DNA of 64,000 nt. Origin: Rhipidocladum racemiflorum. Its lineage: Eukaryota > Streptophyta > Magnoliopsida > Poales > Poaceae. The translations under genes were made by a program, and so were the position numbers. Shown here piece after piece: positions 1 to 11,039 of this stretch. Within the stretch, counting starts at the first letter, position 1. Each line of letters opens with the position of its first letter. A model generated the notes under the pieces. The model was not told where the DNA came from. It saw only the letters and a program-made list of their open reading frames with translations, and ran no database searches. The stretch spans positions 4,479,001 through 4,543,000 of the forward strand of contig CM070585.1 in the NCBI GenBank assembly GCA_036346355.1. Direction: 5' to 3'.

Positions 1-781
1 TGCAGCACTCCACCACTCCACTCCTTTCTCATCCCATCGCCACGTACCCCGATACTGGTATACATCTAGTACAGTTGTTCACAAAAATTTGGTGCATGGC
101 CGATTTTGTAAGAATCGGTTTAGCATCGTTGGCTTATTAAGGAAAGTATCGGGTTTGAAAAATCATAAGCCAATATGGGTTTATTGAATTGTAACCAATG
201 TTAATCTTAAAAGAAAAATATCAGAGAAAGTTAAAGTTGATACAGATAGTAACATGAAAAGACCAAGGAGGACACGATCGGACCAAATGCTATAAAAAGG
301 GGACGATGAGCGACATCTGAAAACAACCAACAAATCAAACAACTCGCTTACTTTTTACTTTACTTTTCATCGACTAGGAGTAATTTTTATCTTTGTAATA
401 TTTCCTTGGTAATTCTCTTGATCAATAAAGTTGCACATCGCCGATTATTGATTTTGTCAATTTACATAAATCTAGGTTCGTTTTTTCTCCGATTTTGTTG
501 TGCATCATCTTCTTCAGGAAAAACAACCCTTACCCCCATCTAATCAACACAATCAGGCTGATTAGATCTATCGGTTACTTTGATATCAATCGGCTTAAAC
601 AAAGTTGATTATATCGATTATGATTGAAAGATTAGATCGGCTTGACGGCCGATAATATTACATATTATCCTCTTGCCGATTGCAGCATCAAATCGGCTAG
701 CATGCTCTCACCCAAAGTTAAACCTGGTGTTTGTGTGTGCTAGTGCCAATCAACCCTTTGTCACATTTTTTGGCATCAACA
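1..781 (+). repeat. 5' LTR of the gypsy element (left part may lie outside the window)
   Basis: The segment has a core promoter TATAAAAAGG at 291 and ends in a CA dinucleotide just before the GGCACGCCCGATGGGAC primer-binding motif usual in grass gypsy elements. It is rich in CCGAT/ATCGG words. No second LTR was found for comparison, so the left boundary is unknown. Confidence 0.65.
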
Positions 782-945
782 CTTTTGGCACGCCCGATGG
801 GACAAGATCGACAGTGGTGTCTTCTGCTGCAAAGTCAATCTCTCCGTCCGACGTCAACCTTGAAGCGATAATCGTCCCCACAATGGATGATTTGACTCTA
901 GAATAGTGCGAGGAAATTGAAGATCAAAAGGCTGCGTTTGAGCAG

Positions 946-3160
946 ATGATGCTCAATTGTTATCAGAAGACCCGACGCTGCATCACACAGAAGGTCGCGT
1001 TGCTGACGGTAAACTTCGGCAGCAAGGAGGCTCTAGATTTTGCCGAAAAAGCACAGGTAAGCCGATATATGCCCATCCTGGTAGAGGTATCATATATCAT
1101 TAATCAATCTATACACTATGCTCTCGACAACCAATCATCGGCTTTAATTATTACACTTAGGCCGATGATAGCCAAAAGTGTCAAGGAAGTCGTGCAAGAG
1201 CTGGTGTCAGCTAGTACATTGCTTGAACCCATGCAATCTCTGCTGACATATTTAGTCTATTATGTCACCCAGAACGTCCAGAATGTTAAGCTCGTGATCG
1301 ACCCAAAAACGTCGACTACTATCCTGGCTTTGGCACCGACACAGCCGACTATGATCTTGCCAAGGGACCCTAGTGCGAGCGGGATAACTCTCTACCAGGC
1401 TTACACAAATCGCTCCAAATTAGGTAACCAACCTAGTTTGCCTCCCTCCGCTCTATTTTACGTCTATCCTGGATCAACTGCTTAGCCGATTGAGACCCAA
1501 GTACATCCTCATTACGTTGAGTCGATTCCTCCAAGGGATCCGGCCCCTTATAGGGTTGAGTCATATTCGGAGCCATTCATTCTGCTTCCTGAGCCGACAT
1601 TGAGGTCGCAGAATGTCGGCTATGAGCAATCACGTGCACCGATGCAACCCTCACTGCAGCACCAGCCCGAGTTCGCACTCAAGGGCAGCATAATGAATTT
1701 TCCCCTGGTTGGTAGGCACCTCAAACACGAGTAGCATCGACTAAAGAAACTGGCTGGGCTGAAGCTATTAGCACTGTCTTGAGGGACCAATTTGGTATCC
1801 AACCAAAGGGACGAACCATCAACTATAGAAAGTCGTATCCTGATTACATTGATCGGATCCCATATCCTAATAATTATATGGTTTTCAACTTTGATAAAAT
1901 TTTAGGAGATGACTCCACGACATTGTTGGAGCACATCGGGCGCTTTGTGGCACAATGCAGTGAAACTGCACAGTCTGATGGGTTAAAAGTATAATTATTC
2001 TCATTATCTTTGTCTAGAGCAACTTTTACCTGGTTCACAACACTGCCTCCAAATTCGATTAATATTTAGGCCGATTTGGAAAGCTGATTCCATAAATAAT
2101 TTTTCTGTGGAAGCATAGAACTGAGGATACCAGATCTAAGCTCTATCCGACAGAAATTTGGGGAATCGATAACAAATTGTATCAAAAGGTTCAGTCAAGT
2201 TAGAAATTGGTGCTTTAGCGTCACGCTGTCTGACAATCAGTTAGTCGATTTAGCTTTTTAAGGATTAATTCCACCTATAAAGAAAAAAAATTGTAGCCAA
2301 GAGTTTACTGACTTAAGTCATTTATTACATAGAGTGTCGGCTCAAGGAAGCTGATTCTTTTAGTATAAAGGATTTAAAGATAGGTTCAAGAGCAATAAGG
2401 ATAAGGAAAAATCAAAAATCAATCTCATCAAATATGAGACTGATACTTCATCCGACGAGGATGGAGCCGAAGTAAATATAGCCGAATGGATTAAAGGGGG
2501 TAAAAAATCCTTGGTCTGTTCTTGGCTCAAGCCGACTAAGGCTAAGTCGGAAATTAAATATGCTTTTGATGTAACTAAGTGTAATCATATTTTTGATTTA
2601 TTACTACAAGAAAAAGTTATACGATTACGTGAAGGTCACACAATACCGTTGGCAGATGAAATCAACAAGCAAAGATTTTGCAAATAGCATCATTCCTTTT
2701 CACATAGTACTAATGATTGCAGTATCTTTCGTTAACAGATCCAGTCGGCTATTGAAGATGGTCAACTAAAGTTTGTCAAGGAACCGATAATGCAGCTAGA
2801 TGCCAACCCTTTTCTAGTCAATATGGTTACCTGTTCATCTAAGGGGAAGGAGTTTGTGGGAGATGAGATCCATTCGTTATCTACGTCGGCTAAAACAATT
2901 TGACAGGCCAATGTAAAAACCGCAAATGGTGAAGAGACGATCAAGATCACGATTGGTTCTATTGAAATTGAGACTACCCGCGAAGGCAGACAATCTATAA
3001 TGATCAAGCCAAGAGGTGAACTCAAAGTGGGTAAGTGGTACAAAGCTAAGAAATTGGTACCACCACGGAAGCCGATACAAAAATACAAGCCAACATTTTC
3101 TCAATTGTTGGCTAAATATGAGAGGAGAGGCCAGACGCTACAACGAAGTCCTCTTCGATG
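946..3160 (+). pseudogene. Gypsy gag remnant
   Basis: Open pieces at 946-1485 and 1779-1994 and a broken stretch at about 2,400-3,160 read as grass gypsy Gag. The 2,570-2,850 part contains the conserved FDVTKC, LPxxHxIP-like and CKxHxSFxHxTNDC-like segments before protease, now cut by stops (for example at about 2,686 and 2,902). No single frame survives. Gag would package element RNA in virus-like particles; this copy cannot make an intact one. Confidence 0.6.
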
Positions 3161-3883
3161 ATCGATGAATAATTATCGGCCAATTGTTGCTGAGGGGGCA
3201 CATGAAGGGTGCCCCTTTTGGCAATTTTGCTGGAAAAAGGGGATTGACATTGCCATCACCCAACGTTTACCCAATGCAACATTACCCAGGGTAGGGCCAA
3301 GAATACATAAAGTCGGCTAAGACCAGAGTATCTGAATCAGCGCCAAGTCAACAAGCAGGGAGTAAGTGGAGGCCAGTTCATGAACGAATATCTGAACTAG
3401 CCCGGGAACAGCGACAAGCCGATCAAGGATGTGAGGAAGTGAGCAAGATAGATTTGGTCGGCAGGTACGAAAATAGATAGAGCCTATGCCGCGGTGGTGA
3501 TCTCCGGGGTTGAGTGAATCACAAAGGTGAACTCAAGAGGTACGGGAAACCGATCAAAAAAGGAAGAGGTACGAAGACTTCAATGAGCTTTGTCCGATCA
3601 AGAATGTGAAAAAGGAGTGGAGGAAGAAAGAAATCATTTAGGACGAATTAGATTCGGTTTGATGATATGGATTCCCCATAGTTCGTAATACTGACCACCA
3701 CCGATGGACATCAATATGGAGTTCACCTTGCCTGTAGAGTTCAAGGTATCCGGGCCATCGATTGAGGTATCATTTGCTCAATTGTGTCTAGGTTCACAAG
3801 ATGTTGTTTTTGAAAAGCTAGAAGATGACCATCGGCATCTTAAGTCATTATATTTAAAAGGCCATTTTAACGGTTAGCCGATA

Positions 3884-4160
3884 TCAAGGATGCATGTGGA
3901 TGGTTGGCTGACTGTTAATCAGGTGTCTTACTCGACTTGTAAAAAGTTGGGCAAATCCGATAAGGACCTCATTAAAACAAATATAGTGTTGAACGACTTC
4001 ACTGGAGATCCCACAGAGGCTAATGGTGTCATGGTGATCGAGCTCACGGTCGGCAACAAGACCTTGCCGACATCTTTCTTTGTAGTCGATACTAAAGGAA
4101 GCTAGAATCTGTTGCTTGGCAGGGACTGGATACATGTCAACTGTTGTATTCCATCAACTA
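3884..4160 (+). pseudogene. Gypsy aspartic protease remnant
   Basis: The frame from 3,890 reads into the retropepsin-like block seen in grass gypsy polyproteins: a degenerated active-site region (VDGW where the family has VDGGA), KKLGK, then ELTVGNKTLPTSFFVVD and, after an in-frame TAG at 4,103, LLLGRDWIH. The lost catalytic context and the stop make it non-functional. In an intact element the protease releases Gag and Pol products. Confidence 0.7.
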
Positions 4161-4392
4161 TGCATCAAAAGCTGATACAATGGAATGGCGATATAGTTGA
4201 GGTGGCAGAAGCCAACACTTCGGCTCATATATCCATGGCTAGTCCAGAGGCCAATTGGCAACACGAAGGGGCTGAGTGTATATCAGGCAAAATACTTCAA
4301 AATTGTGATTTCATATGTATCGGGCAAGAAAGTGTGGGTCTGATCAGCGTGAGGCCAAGTACACTTGATCAAACAAATGAGATTGTACGTCA

Positions 4393-5560
4393 ATGGAGTC
4401 TAAAGTAGCAGTAAGAGTGTTACAACATAAAATGCGAAGCTATCGACAAATAACAAATAGCTATGAGGCCATCGAGCATTTTAAAGATGTTGAAAGATTT
4501 GAACAAGATTTTACGTCTTCAGATCCATTAGGAAAAATAGATCTAGGTGATGGTAATAAAAGGAGGCCAACTTTTATTAGTTCAAAATTAACTATCGAAT
4601 ACAAAGAAAGGTTAGTCAATTTGTTGAAGAGTTATAAAGATCGTTTTGCTTCAAAATATCATGAGATGCCTGACTTAGGCCGACAATTAGTAGAACATCG
4701 GCTACCAATAAAATTAGGCTATCGACCATTTAAACAGTACCCTGAACAGTTGTGATCCGGCCATGTATGATAAAATAAAAAAAAGAAATAGAGTGATTAT
4801 TAGAAGGTAAGTTTATCATGCCTTGCTGATATGCTGAGTGGGCTTCTAATATCGTTCCAGTAATGAAGAAAAATAGTAAGCTTAGAGTATGCGTTGATTT
4901 CAGAGACTTGAACAAAGCAATGCCTAAGGATGAATACCCGATGCTAATAGCCAATATGCTTATCGTTGCTGCATCTATGAATAAAATTATTAGTTTCCTT
5001 GATAGAAATGCTAGGTACAACCAAATATTCATGGCAGAAGCCGATGTTCACAAAACAGTCTGCCGATGTCCTGGAGCATTAGGGTTATTTGAATGGGTCG
5101 TGATGACATCTGGCTTGAAGAGTACTGGTGCTACATATCAGAAGGCTATGAACTTGATTTTTCATGAATTGATCGGCTATATTGTAGAAATTTATATCGA
5201 CGATGTTGTTGTAAAATACATAAGCGGTTATCAACATTTGGCTGATCTAGAAAATGTGTTCAAGAAAATCAAAGTGCATAACTTGAAGATGAACCCTTAC
5301 AAATGTACTTTTGGGGTGTCGGCGGGGCAGTTTCTTGGATTTATGGTGCATGAGAGAGGCATTACCATGAACGTGTTAAGGCTATCACTGATATGCAACC
5401 CCCAAGGTGCAAAAAGGATCTCCAAAAGTTGACCGGTCAGATTGATGCTTTTACTCCACTATTGAGGTTAATAGAAAATCAAGAATTTGTGTGGGAAGCC
5501 GATCAGTAGAAAGCTTTTAAAAATATTAGGGAATATTTGTCTAAACCTTTGGTGTTAATT
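4393..5560 (+). pseudogene. Gypsy reverse transcriptase remnant
   Basis: Two overlapping broken frames carry the RT palm. LRVCVDFRDLNKAMPKDEYP lies near 4,880-4,945, FEWVVMTSGLKSTGATYQKAMN near 5,090-5,150, and the catalytic YIDDVVVK block near 5,195-5,215. The usual PFGLKNA is changed to TSGLKST. A frameshift near 4,750-4,860 separates the N-terminal part (4,393-4,755), and the frame is lost again after about 5,430. Confidence 0.8.
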
Positions 5561-5929
5561 GCGCCACAAAATAGTGTTCCATTGGCAATCAGAGCAGTCC
5601 TGGTGCAAGAGATCAATGGTAGAGAACATGTAATCTTTTATTTAAGCCGACGGCTAATCGATGCTGAAATAAAATACCCTTTCATTGAAAAGCTTTGTTC
5701 GTCTTTGTATTTTGCTTGCACTAAGCTAAGGCATTATATACTGGCTTCGGTATGTAAGGTCATATGTAAAGCCGATATAATTAATTATATGTTGTTAGCT
5801 TCAATTTTAAATGGTTGACTTGGAAAATGAGCTTATAGGCTTACTGAGTTCGACTTAACATTTGAATCGGCTAAAGCGGTTAAGTGATAGGTGATAGTCA
5901 ATTTTATAACAGAACATAGAACCAATTGT

Positions 5930-6250
5930 AGAATAGTGATTGTTGCCCCCTAATGATTGTATTTTGATGGATCGCTCTGCAGAGAAGGCGATGGTATCGG
6001 TATAGTGCTAATATCCCCAAAGGGGTGTAATTTTAAGGGATGTTCAAATAATCAAGCTGAGTATGCGGCGTTACTTAGTGGTCTGTATATGCTCGATAAA
6101 TTTGGTGTCGACTCCGTTGAAGCTTATGGTGATTCTCAGCTTACAGTAGAAGTAAAAGGAGAGTACAATTGCTATGATGATATTTTAGCCAAGTAATTAG
6201 AACAATATCAAATAATAATTAGCTCTTTTAGTTTTTTCTCAATCGATTAC
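5930..6250 (+). pseudogene. Gypsy RNase H remnant
   Basis: The frame from 5,957 contains FDGSLCREGDGIGIVLISP, then NNQAEYAALLSGL and EAYGDSQL, which are the acidic DGS...E...D catalytic motifs of retrotransposon RNase H. The frame ends at a TAA near 6,194. It lies between RT and integrase as expected for Ty3/gypsy. Confidence 0.75.
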
Positions 6251-6382
6251 ATCCCTCGCGAGCAAAATGCTAAGGCTAATTCATTGGCGCAACAAGCTTT
6301 AGGGTATAAAGTTTTTGATCGATTGGCTAATTATGAGTCGATTGAGAAAATGATAATGTGTACGAATATAACCAATTGGTGA

Positions 6383-7628
6383 TTGAGGATACCAGACTAT
6401 TTATCGGATCCGTCAAAGCCGACCGATAATAAGATTAGAAAACAAGCCTTAAAGTATGTCATGCTGGATGATACACCTTATTATCGGACGTTAGAGGGTT
6501 TGTTGCTAAGGTGCCTTGGAGCAGAAGAGGCAAAATCAGCAATAGAAGAAGTGCATGAAGGAATTTGTAGAACGCATCAGTCAGCTCATAAGATGAAATG
6601 GTTGTTGAGACGTACCGGTTACTATTGGCCGATGATGTTGGAAGATTGTTTTAAATAATACAAGGGATGTCAAGATTGCCAGAAATTTAGAAAGGCACAA
6701 CTTGCACCTGCTGCAGTCTTGCACCCGATCATAAAGTCTTAGCCATTTAGAGTTGGGGTATAGATATAATCGGTAGGATATACCCTCCATTGTCTAAAGG
6801 ACATAAATATATTTTAGCTCCGACCCACTATTTTTCTAAATGGGTTGAAGGCATTCCCTTAAAAAGGTGACCAGTGTTGAGGCGATTGCATTTTTTCAGG
6901 AGCACATTATCTATCGGTTTGGATCCCTCATACGATTATAACCGATCAAGATATTGTGTTTATGTCTAATGAATTTCCGAGCTTTGCTGAAGGGTTTGGA
7001 ATTAAGTTACTAAATTCATCACCTTATTATGCACAAGCTAATAGTCAAACCAAATCATCAAATAAGACATTAATCAAGTTGATTAAGGGGAAATTGATGA
7101 TAAGCCGAAGAGTTGGTATATCACGTTAGCCGATGCACTATGGTCTTATCAAATTGCTTGCATGGAGCCGCCAAGTTGTCACCCTATCAGCTTGTGTATG
7201 GGCAGGAAGCAGTGTTGCCGATAGAAATCAGTATAATTTCACTAAGGGTCGCAAGACAGGATGATTTATCGTCTCAGAACTATAGAAATTTGATAGCCGA
7301 TAATTTTCATGAATTGACAGAATTAAGATTGCGAACATTGGAGCGAATTCAGAAAAATAAGGCTAGAGTCATAAGGGCTAATAATAAAAAAGTTATGCCC
7401 AAATCAATTAATGAAGCTGACTTGGTTTGGAAAATAATTCTACCCGTCAGCTTAAAGGATAGCCGATATGAAGAATGGTCTTCGACGTGGGAAGGATTGT
7501 ATAAAGTTAATCAGCTAGTCCATGGTAACTCTTATATTTTTGAAACTCTGGACGGAGTACTGTTTACTAAAACAATCAACGAGAAATATTTGAAGAAAGT
7601 TTACTCGAGTGTTTGGATTGGGCCTTAG
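6383..7628 (+). pseudogene. Gypsy integrase remnant
   Basis: The HHCC zinc-binding N-terminus is recognisable (GICRTHQSAHKMKWLLRRTGYYWP, then CxxC around 6,664-6,680, after an in-frame stop at 6,656). The catalytic core is broken at 6,730-7,110. The C-terminal part is open from 7,113 to 7,628 and includes KLSPYQLVYGQEAVLPIE and the W..EGLYKV..L...NSYIFETLDG chromodomain-side segment. Several frameshifts rule out activity. Confidence 0.75.
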
Positions 7629-7943
7629 TCAGCTGAATGTTTTAAAAGTTAACTCGATGCAGTCAAAAGAGTTTGTTTGATTGATTAAAACAAAAAACTA
7701 AATTAACTCACTGCTGTTAATTCTGGTATGTGGCCGATGATATACATCGTCCTTAGAACAAAATCAATAACATCCAAACAAGGATAACAGACATTTAAGA
7801 GCAAATAAAATACTTTAAACAGCTGATTTATAGATTACAAGCATTCAAAAGTACCAACCATTCAGAAGTATCAACAAAAGACCTTAATATTCATATATTC
7901 ATTACATAATAAAGCACATTCCGATATAATTTTAAGCGTTGAT

Positions 7944-9240
7944 TCATAAACCTGACAGTACAGTCAAAGCACTAGCGAGGATCTTGTCGACTTTATCAAT
8001 GATTTTGTGATCCTCTTCAGCCATGCCAGGAATAGGGATCACTTTTGCTGATTGACTTCGGACTGCCGCTATGCCCTTGGCCAAAGCAACTTTTTGCTCC
8101 TTGAGCGAAGATGAGAATCTAGTCAATTTGGGAGTTACATTGATTGGGCATTGACTTTGAGCAGCTCTTCTTCCAAGGACTTCTTGGAGGCCTCTGGAGC
8201 CGATACGAGCTCCTCGATCTCCTTGAAATCCTTGTCTTCGTCCAGCTTGGCTTCCTTGGCCTTTGTCTTTGTCACTAGCCGATCCAGAATCTTCTGATCA
8301 TCTCGTTGCGCTATGCGTTGCTCAAGCCTTTGTTTAGCTTCATCGACTGACTTTTTTCTTGTCATCCATGAAGCAAGCTTCGAGGAGTGTGGCTGTAGCA
8401 TGCTCGGGAAGGTTGGGATTCACAACATCAATCGAGTCCCGGATTGGTTGGGCATCCTGAGGAGATTGGCTGTGGGACTAGCAAAATTTTATAAAGGTGT
8501 TTAAGCCTCTCTTCATCCATTGGAGCCGACATAATCTAGGCAGTTGTGCCTTCTACTTTAGCCAAGATAGCATCGATTATAGTCGGCGGACGGTCCTCCT
8601 CTTTGCTCTCAATATCTAACAAGTCAAAGCTGAGTATGTCGGCAACAGACGGAGTCGATTTGGTCATTGCGCTGGAGGGGTTTGTGACTGTCGCTGGCTA
8701 CGTTTGCGGCATCGACTGAGATGACGGTGGGGGTAGATCGCTGGCTGTGCCCTCTGGGAGAATAACATCGGCTAGTGGGAAGAATGGAGTAGGCAAAGAC
8801 ATGCTCTGCGAGTATATGAAAGGGTTATTAGGCGATTGAATTGATGAATGATTTGATTTGTTGATCTAAAATATTTACTTGAGATACTTACCATGCTGGC
8901 TGCGGAAGTCTTCGATGAACTTTCAGCCGACTCCTCCTGGGCCGATGCTTTCTTCCTCTGAGCCGTTTTCTTGAAGGTCCGACTTTTTCTTTTTTCTGCA
9001 AAAGGAGCCAATTGAGTATATTTGGATTTGGTATTATGGAAGGACTAAGTATGCAAAGACTTATTTGGTTGCTACTGCTGCTGCTTTTCTAGGTTGGAGA
9101 GGGAGGGGTATTGGATCCCGAGAGTCCCGAATGAGTGCCCTGATATGCTGATTGGTCGTTGCTTCTTCGACAAGATGTTGACCGATGGGCCCGCGGGGCA
9201 CTTCTCGGCTACCTTAGTCCAAAAAAAGGGAGCTATATAA
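7944..9240 (-). pseudogene. Antisense ORF (aORF) of the Tat-lineage gypsy element
   Basis: Minus-strand open pieces at 8,126-7,944, 8,401-8,135 and 9,011-8,772 encode a charged, probably coiled-coil protein. A further coding-like piece lies at about 9,240-9,080. One exon appears bounded by a TTTTCTGCAG-like acceptor near 8,996 and an ATG|GTAAGT donor at 8,891, so the antisense transcript probably was spliced. Tat elements commonly carry such a gene opposite to gag-pol between integrase and 3' LTR; its function is not established. The second gypsy copy in this window (57,700-61,600) has the same arrangement. Confidence 0.5.
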
Positions 9241-9616
9241 TGTGAGGAGAAGCTGATTAAAGTTATGAGTTAAAAAGGAGAATGTTTAATGGTTAGTACC
9301 TCGCCGATAATATCGATCATAGTGTTTGTATGATCCGATGAGTGAGCACTACTCGGAGTGGAGCTTGAATTAGTTCTAATTGTCAGCTCTGGCGATAATT
9401 CTGGGAAAAGTTCAGCTATTATTGTGGAAGGTGGACGATCGGCTTGAAATAAGGATGAGGAGATAGTTGTTGGGTAATGGGTAGGCTACTCTAGCTCAAA
9501 ACAAAAAAATTTACCGTAAAACCTAGGAACCATTGCAAGTAATAGATCACAGAATTACCATTAGACGCGCTGACCCGTAGCCGACCAGTCCTGACCAATC
9601 CCGACCAGTGTTGATT

Positions 9617-9743
9617 AGCTCGCCGACCAAGTTCGATCAGTACCGACTAGCTCATCGACCTGATCCGATCAGCCCCGACCAGCTCGCCGACCAGATCCGA
9701 TTAACCTCGACCAGCTTGCCCACCAGGTCCGATTAGTCCAACC
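9617..9743. repeat. 32-bp tandem repeat, about 4 copies
   Basis: Units of 32, 32, 32 and 31 bp each start AGCTCGCCGACCA or a variant and carry a central TCCGAT. More degenerate copies of GACCAGTCCTGACC type lie upstream from about 9,560. The array follows the gypsy remnant. No coding potential is seen. Confidence 0.7.
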
Positions 9744-10480
9744 AGACTTAGTAGCCTTGCGCCTCCTCCAACAAACTCTTGTGATTATCTCTGGCTACGG
9801 ATCGTCCTGGCGTTGAAGCTTCACAGCAACGCATCCAAGGTATCCACACGTACGGGGCAGGAACACCACGAGCGCGGAGTGCTAGCGCTGGCTGCACGGC
9901 TTTGGACGAAGGATTAGGTAGGGAATTTTGGTCGAGCTGACAGCAAAAAGACAGGTAAGTATCGATATATACTCGTAGGTACGTATCGATGTAATATGAT
10001 CCCTCACACGTTAATCCAAATCGTTGTAAATTGGAGGGAAGAATACCTATGCAATCGCTCAACTGCAGCTGTCTCTTTTCATAGTTTGCTGGAGAGCAAT
10101 CTATCCATGGCTTAATAGAATATAGCGTAATCTTTTGTGTAGAGCATAGTCTTTGGTTATTTCGATCAAAATTTTGGTTTTATCGGTCTAAAAGATACCA
10201 GATTTAGAATTTAAATTTTAAATTTTAATTAAAATTCTAAAATCGCACTAAAATTTCAGGTTTCAACCAACCACAAGATAGATCCTAAAGAGATTTGAAA
10301 CCTTCCCCTACCTACAATGCTACGATCTTCTTGGCTGCTAAACTCAGACCAATGATGGAATCAGCCGTTCACCCAGTCGCAGCAGAATCATTAGCAGCCA
10401 ACCCGAAACAGTCAAATAATCTGACTAAAAAAAGTAAAATAATCTTACTAAAAAAAGGTCAAATCATCCTCCTCTTTTTT
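9744..10480. other. Intergenic sequence upstream of the S-acyltransferase gene
   Basis: No gene, repeat or terminal structure recognised. Short open frames here have no conserved features. Confidence 0.5.
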
Positions 10481-11039
10481 AATCCCACGGCCCCATCTCA
10501 TCTCCTCTTTAAGAATTTAAAACCCCACCGGTTTAACGGGTGCGATCCGCCATTGCCTCCGAAGCTGACAAATGGGCCCCACGTTCAAGCCCCGGGAAAA
10601 ATAAATCCTCGCGCGGCCCCACCCCCGGTGTACTGCTAGGCGCACGACAACGTGTCCCCCAAGCGGACCTGCGCTGCGCACGCAGACATCTCTCTCGCGA
10701 GTGCTCGAAGACTCTCTCTCTATTCGTTCCTCCACACCCCTTTTACTTCGCCATTTTTCGTCTTCGCATCGGGCGCGCGCCGCCGCCCCCACGCTTCCCA
10801 CTGCTCCTCCGCCTCGCCACGGGCTGCGGCGTCCGCCGCGGGAGTTGCCGCTCAGGCGCGGCGCGACCGCGCTGGGTGCGCTCAGGTCGGGAGATCTCGG
10901 GGATCTGCTGCTTGCCTCGTCGTTGAGGAGGGCGGGAGGCGGAGGTTGTTGGGTGGGTACGGGTGAGCCGGCCTAGGGGTTCGGGCTCGGCGGAGGTACA
11001 GGAGTAGGAGGAGGGGAAGTCGTCGTCGGGCAGGTGGGG
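10481..11039 (+). promoter_or_regulatory. Promoter and 5' leader region of the S-acyltransferase gene
   Basis: The sequence turns strongly GC-rich from about 10,540, with pyrimidine runs (TCTCTCTCTATTCG, CCACACCCC) typical of grass 5' leaders, and leads straight to the ATG at 11,040. No clear TATA box was found. Long open frames here on both strands are GC artefacts. The exact transcription start cannot be fixed from sequence. Confidence 0.45.

Larger units (their letters stand above)
1..9450 (+). mobile_element. Decayed Ty3/gypsy (Tat-lineage) LTR retrotransposon
   Basis: Seen: an LTR-like segment from the window edge to about 781, with TATAAAAAGG at 291-300, a terminal CATCAACA and then a TTTTGGCACGCCCGATGGGAC-type primer-binding region at about 783-803. 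Broken gag, aspartic protease, reverse transcriptase, RNase H and integrase segments follow in Ty3/gypsy order, then an ORF on the opposite strand. Stops and frameshifts occur in every domain, so the copy is old. Family knowledge: integrase after RNase H defines Ty3/gypsy, and an antisense ORF between integrase and 3' LTR is typical of Tat elements (Grande, RIRE2-like). No 3' LTR is visible, so the right edge is approximate. Confidence 0.85.

Noticed and set aside
10295..10976. Overlapping open frames before the S-acyltransferase ATG
   Set aside because: GC-rich leader sequence without conserved motifs; the family N-terminus starts at 11,040.
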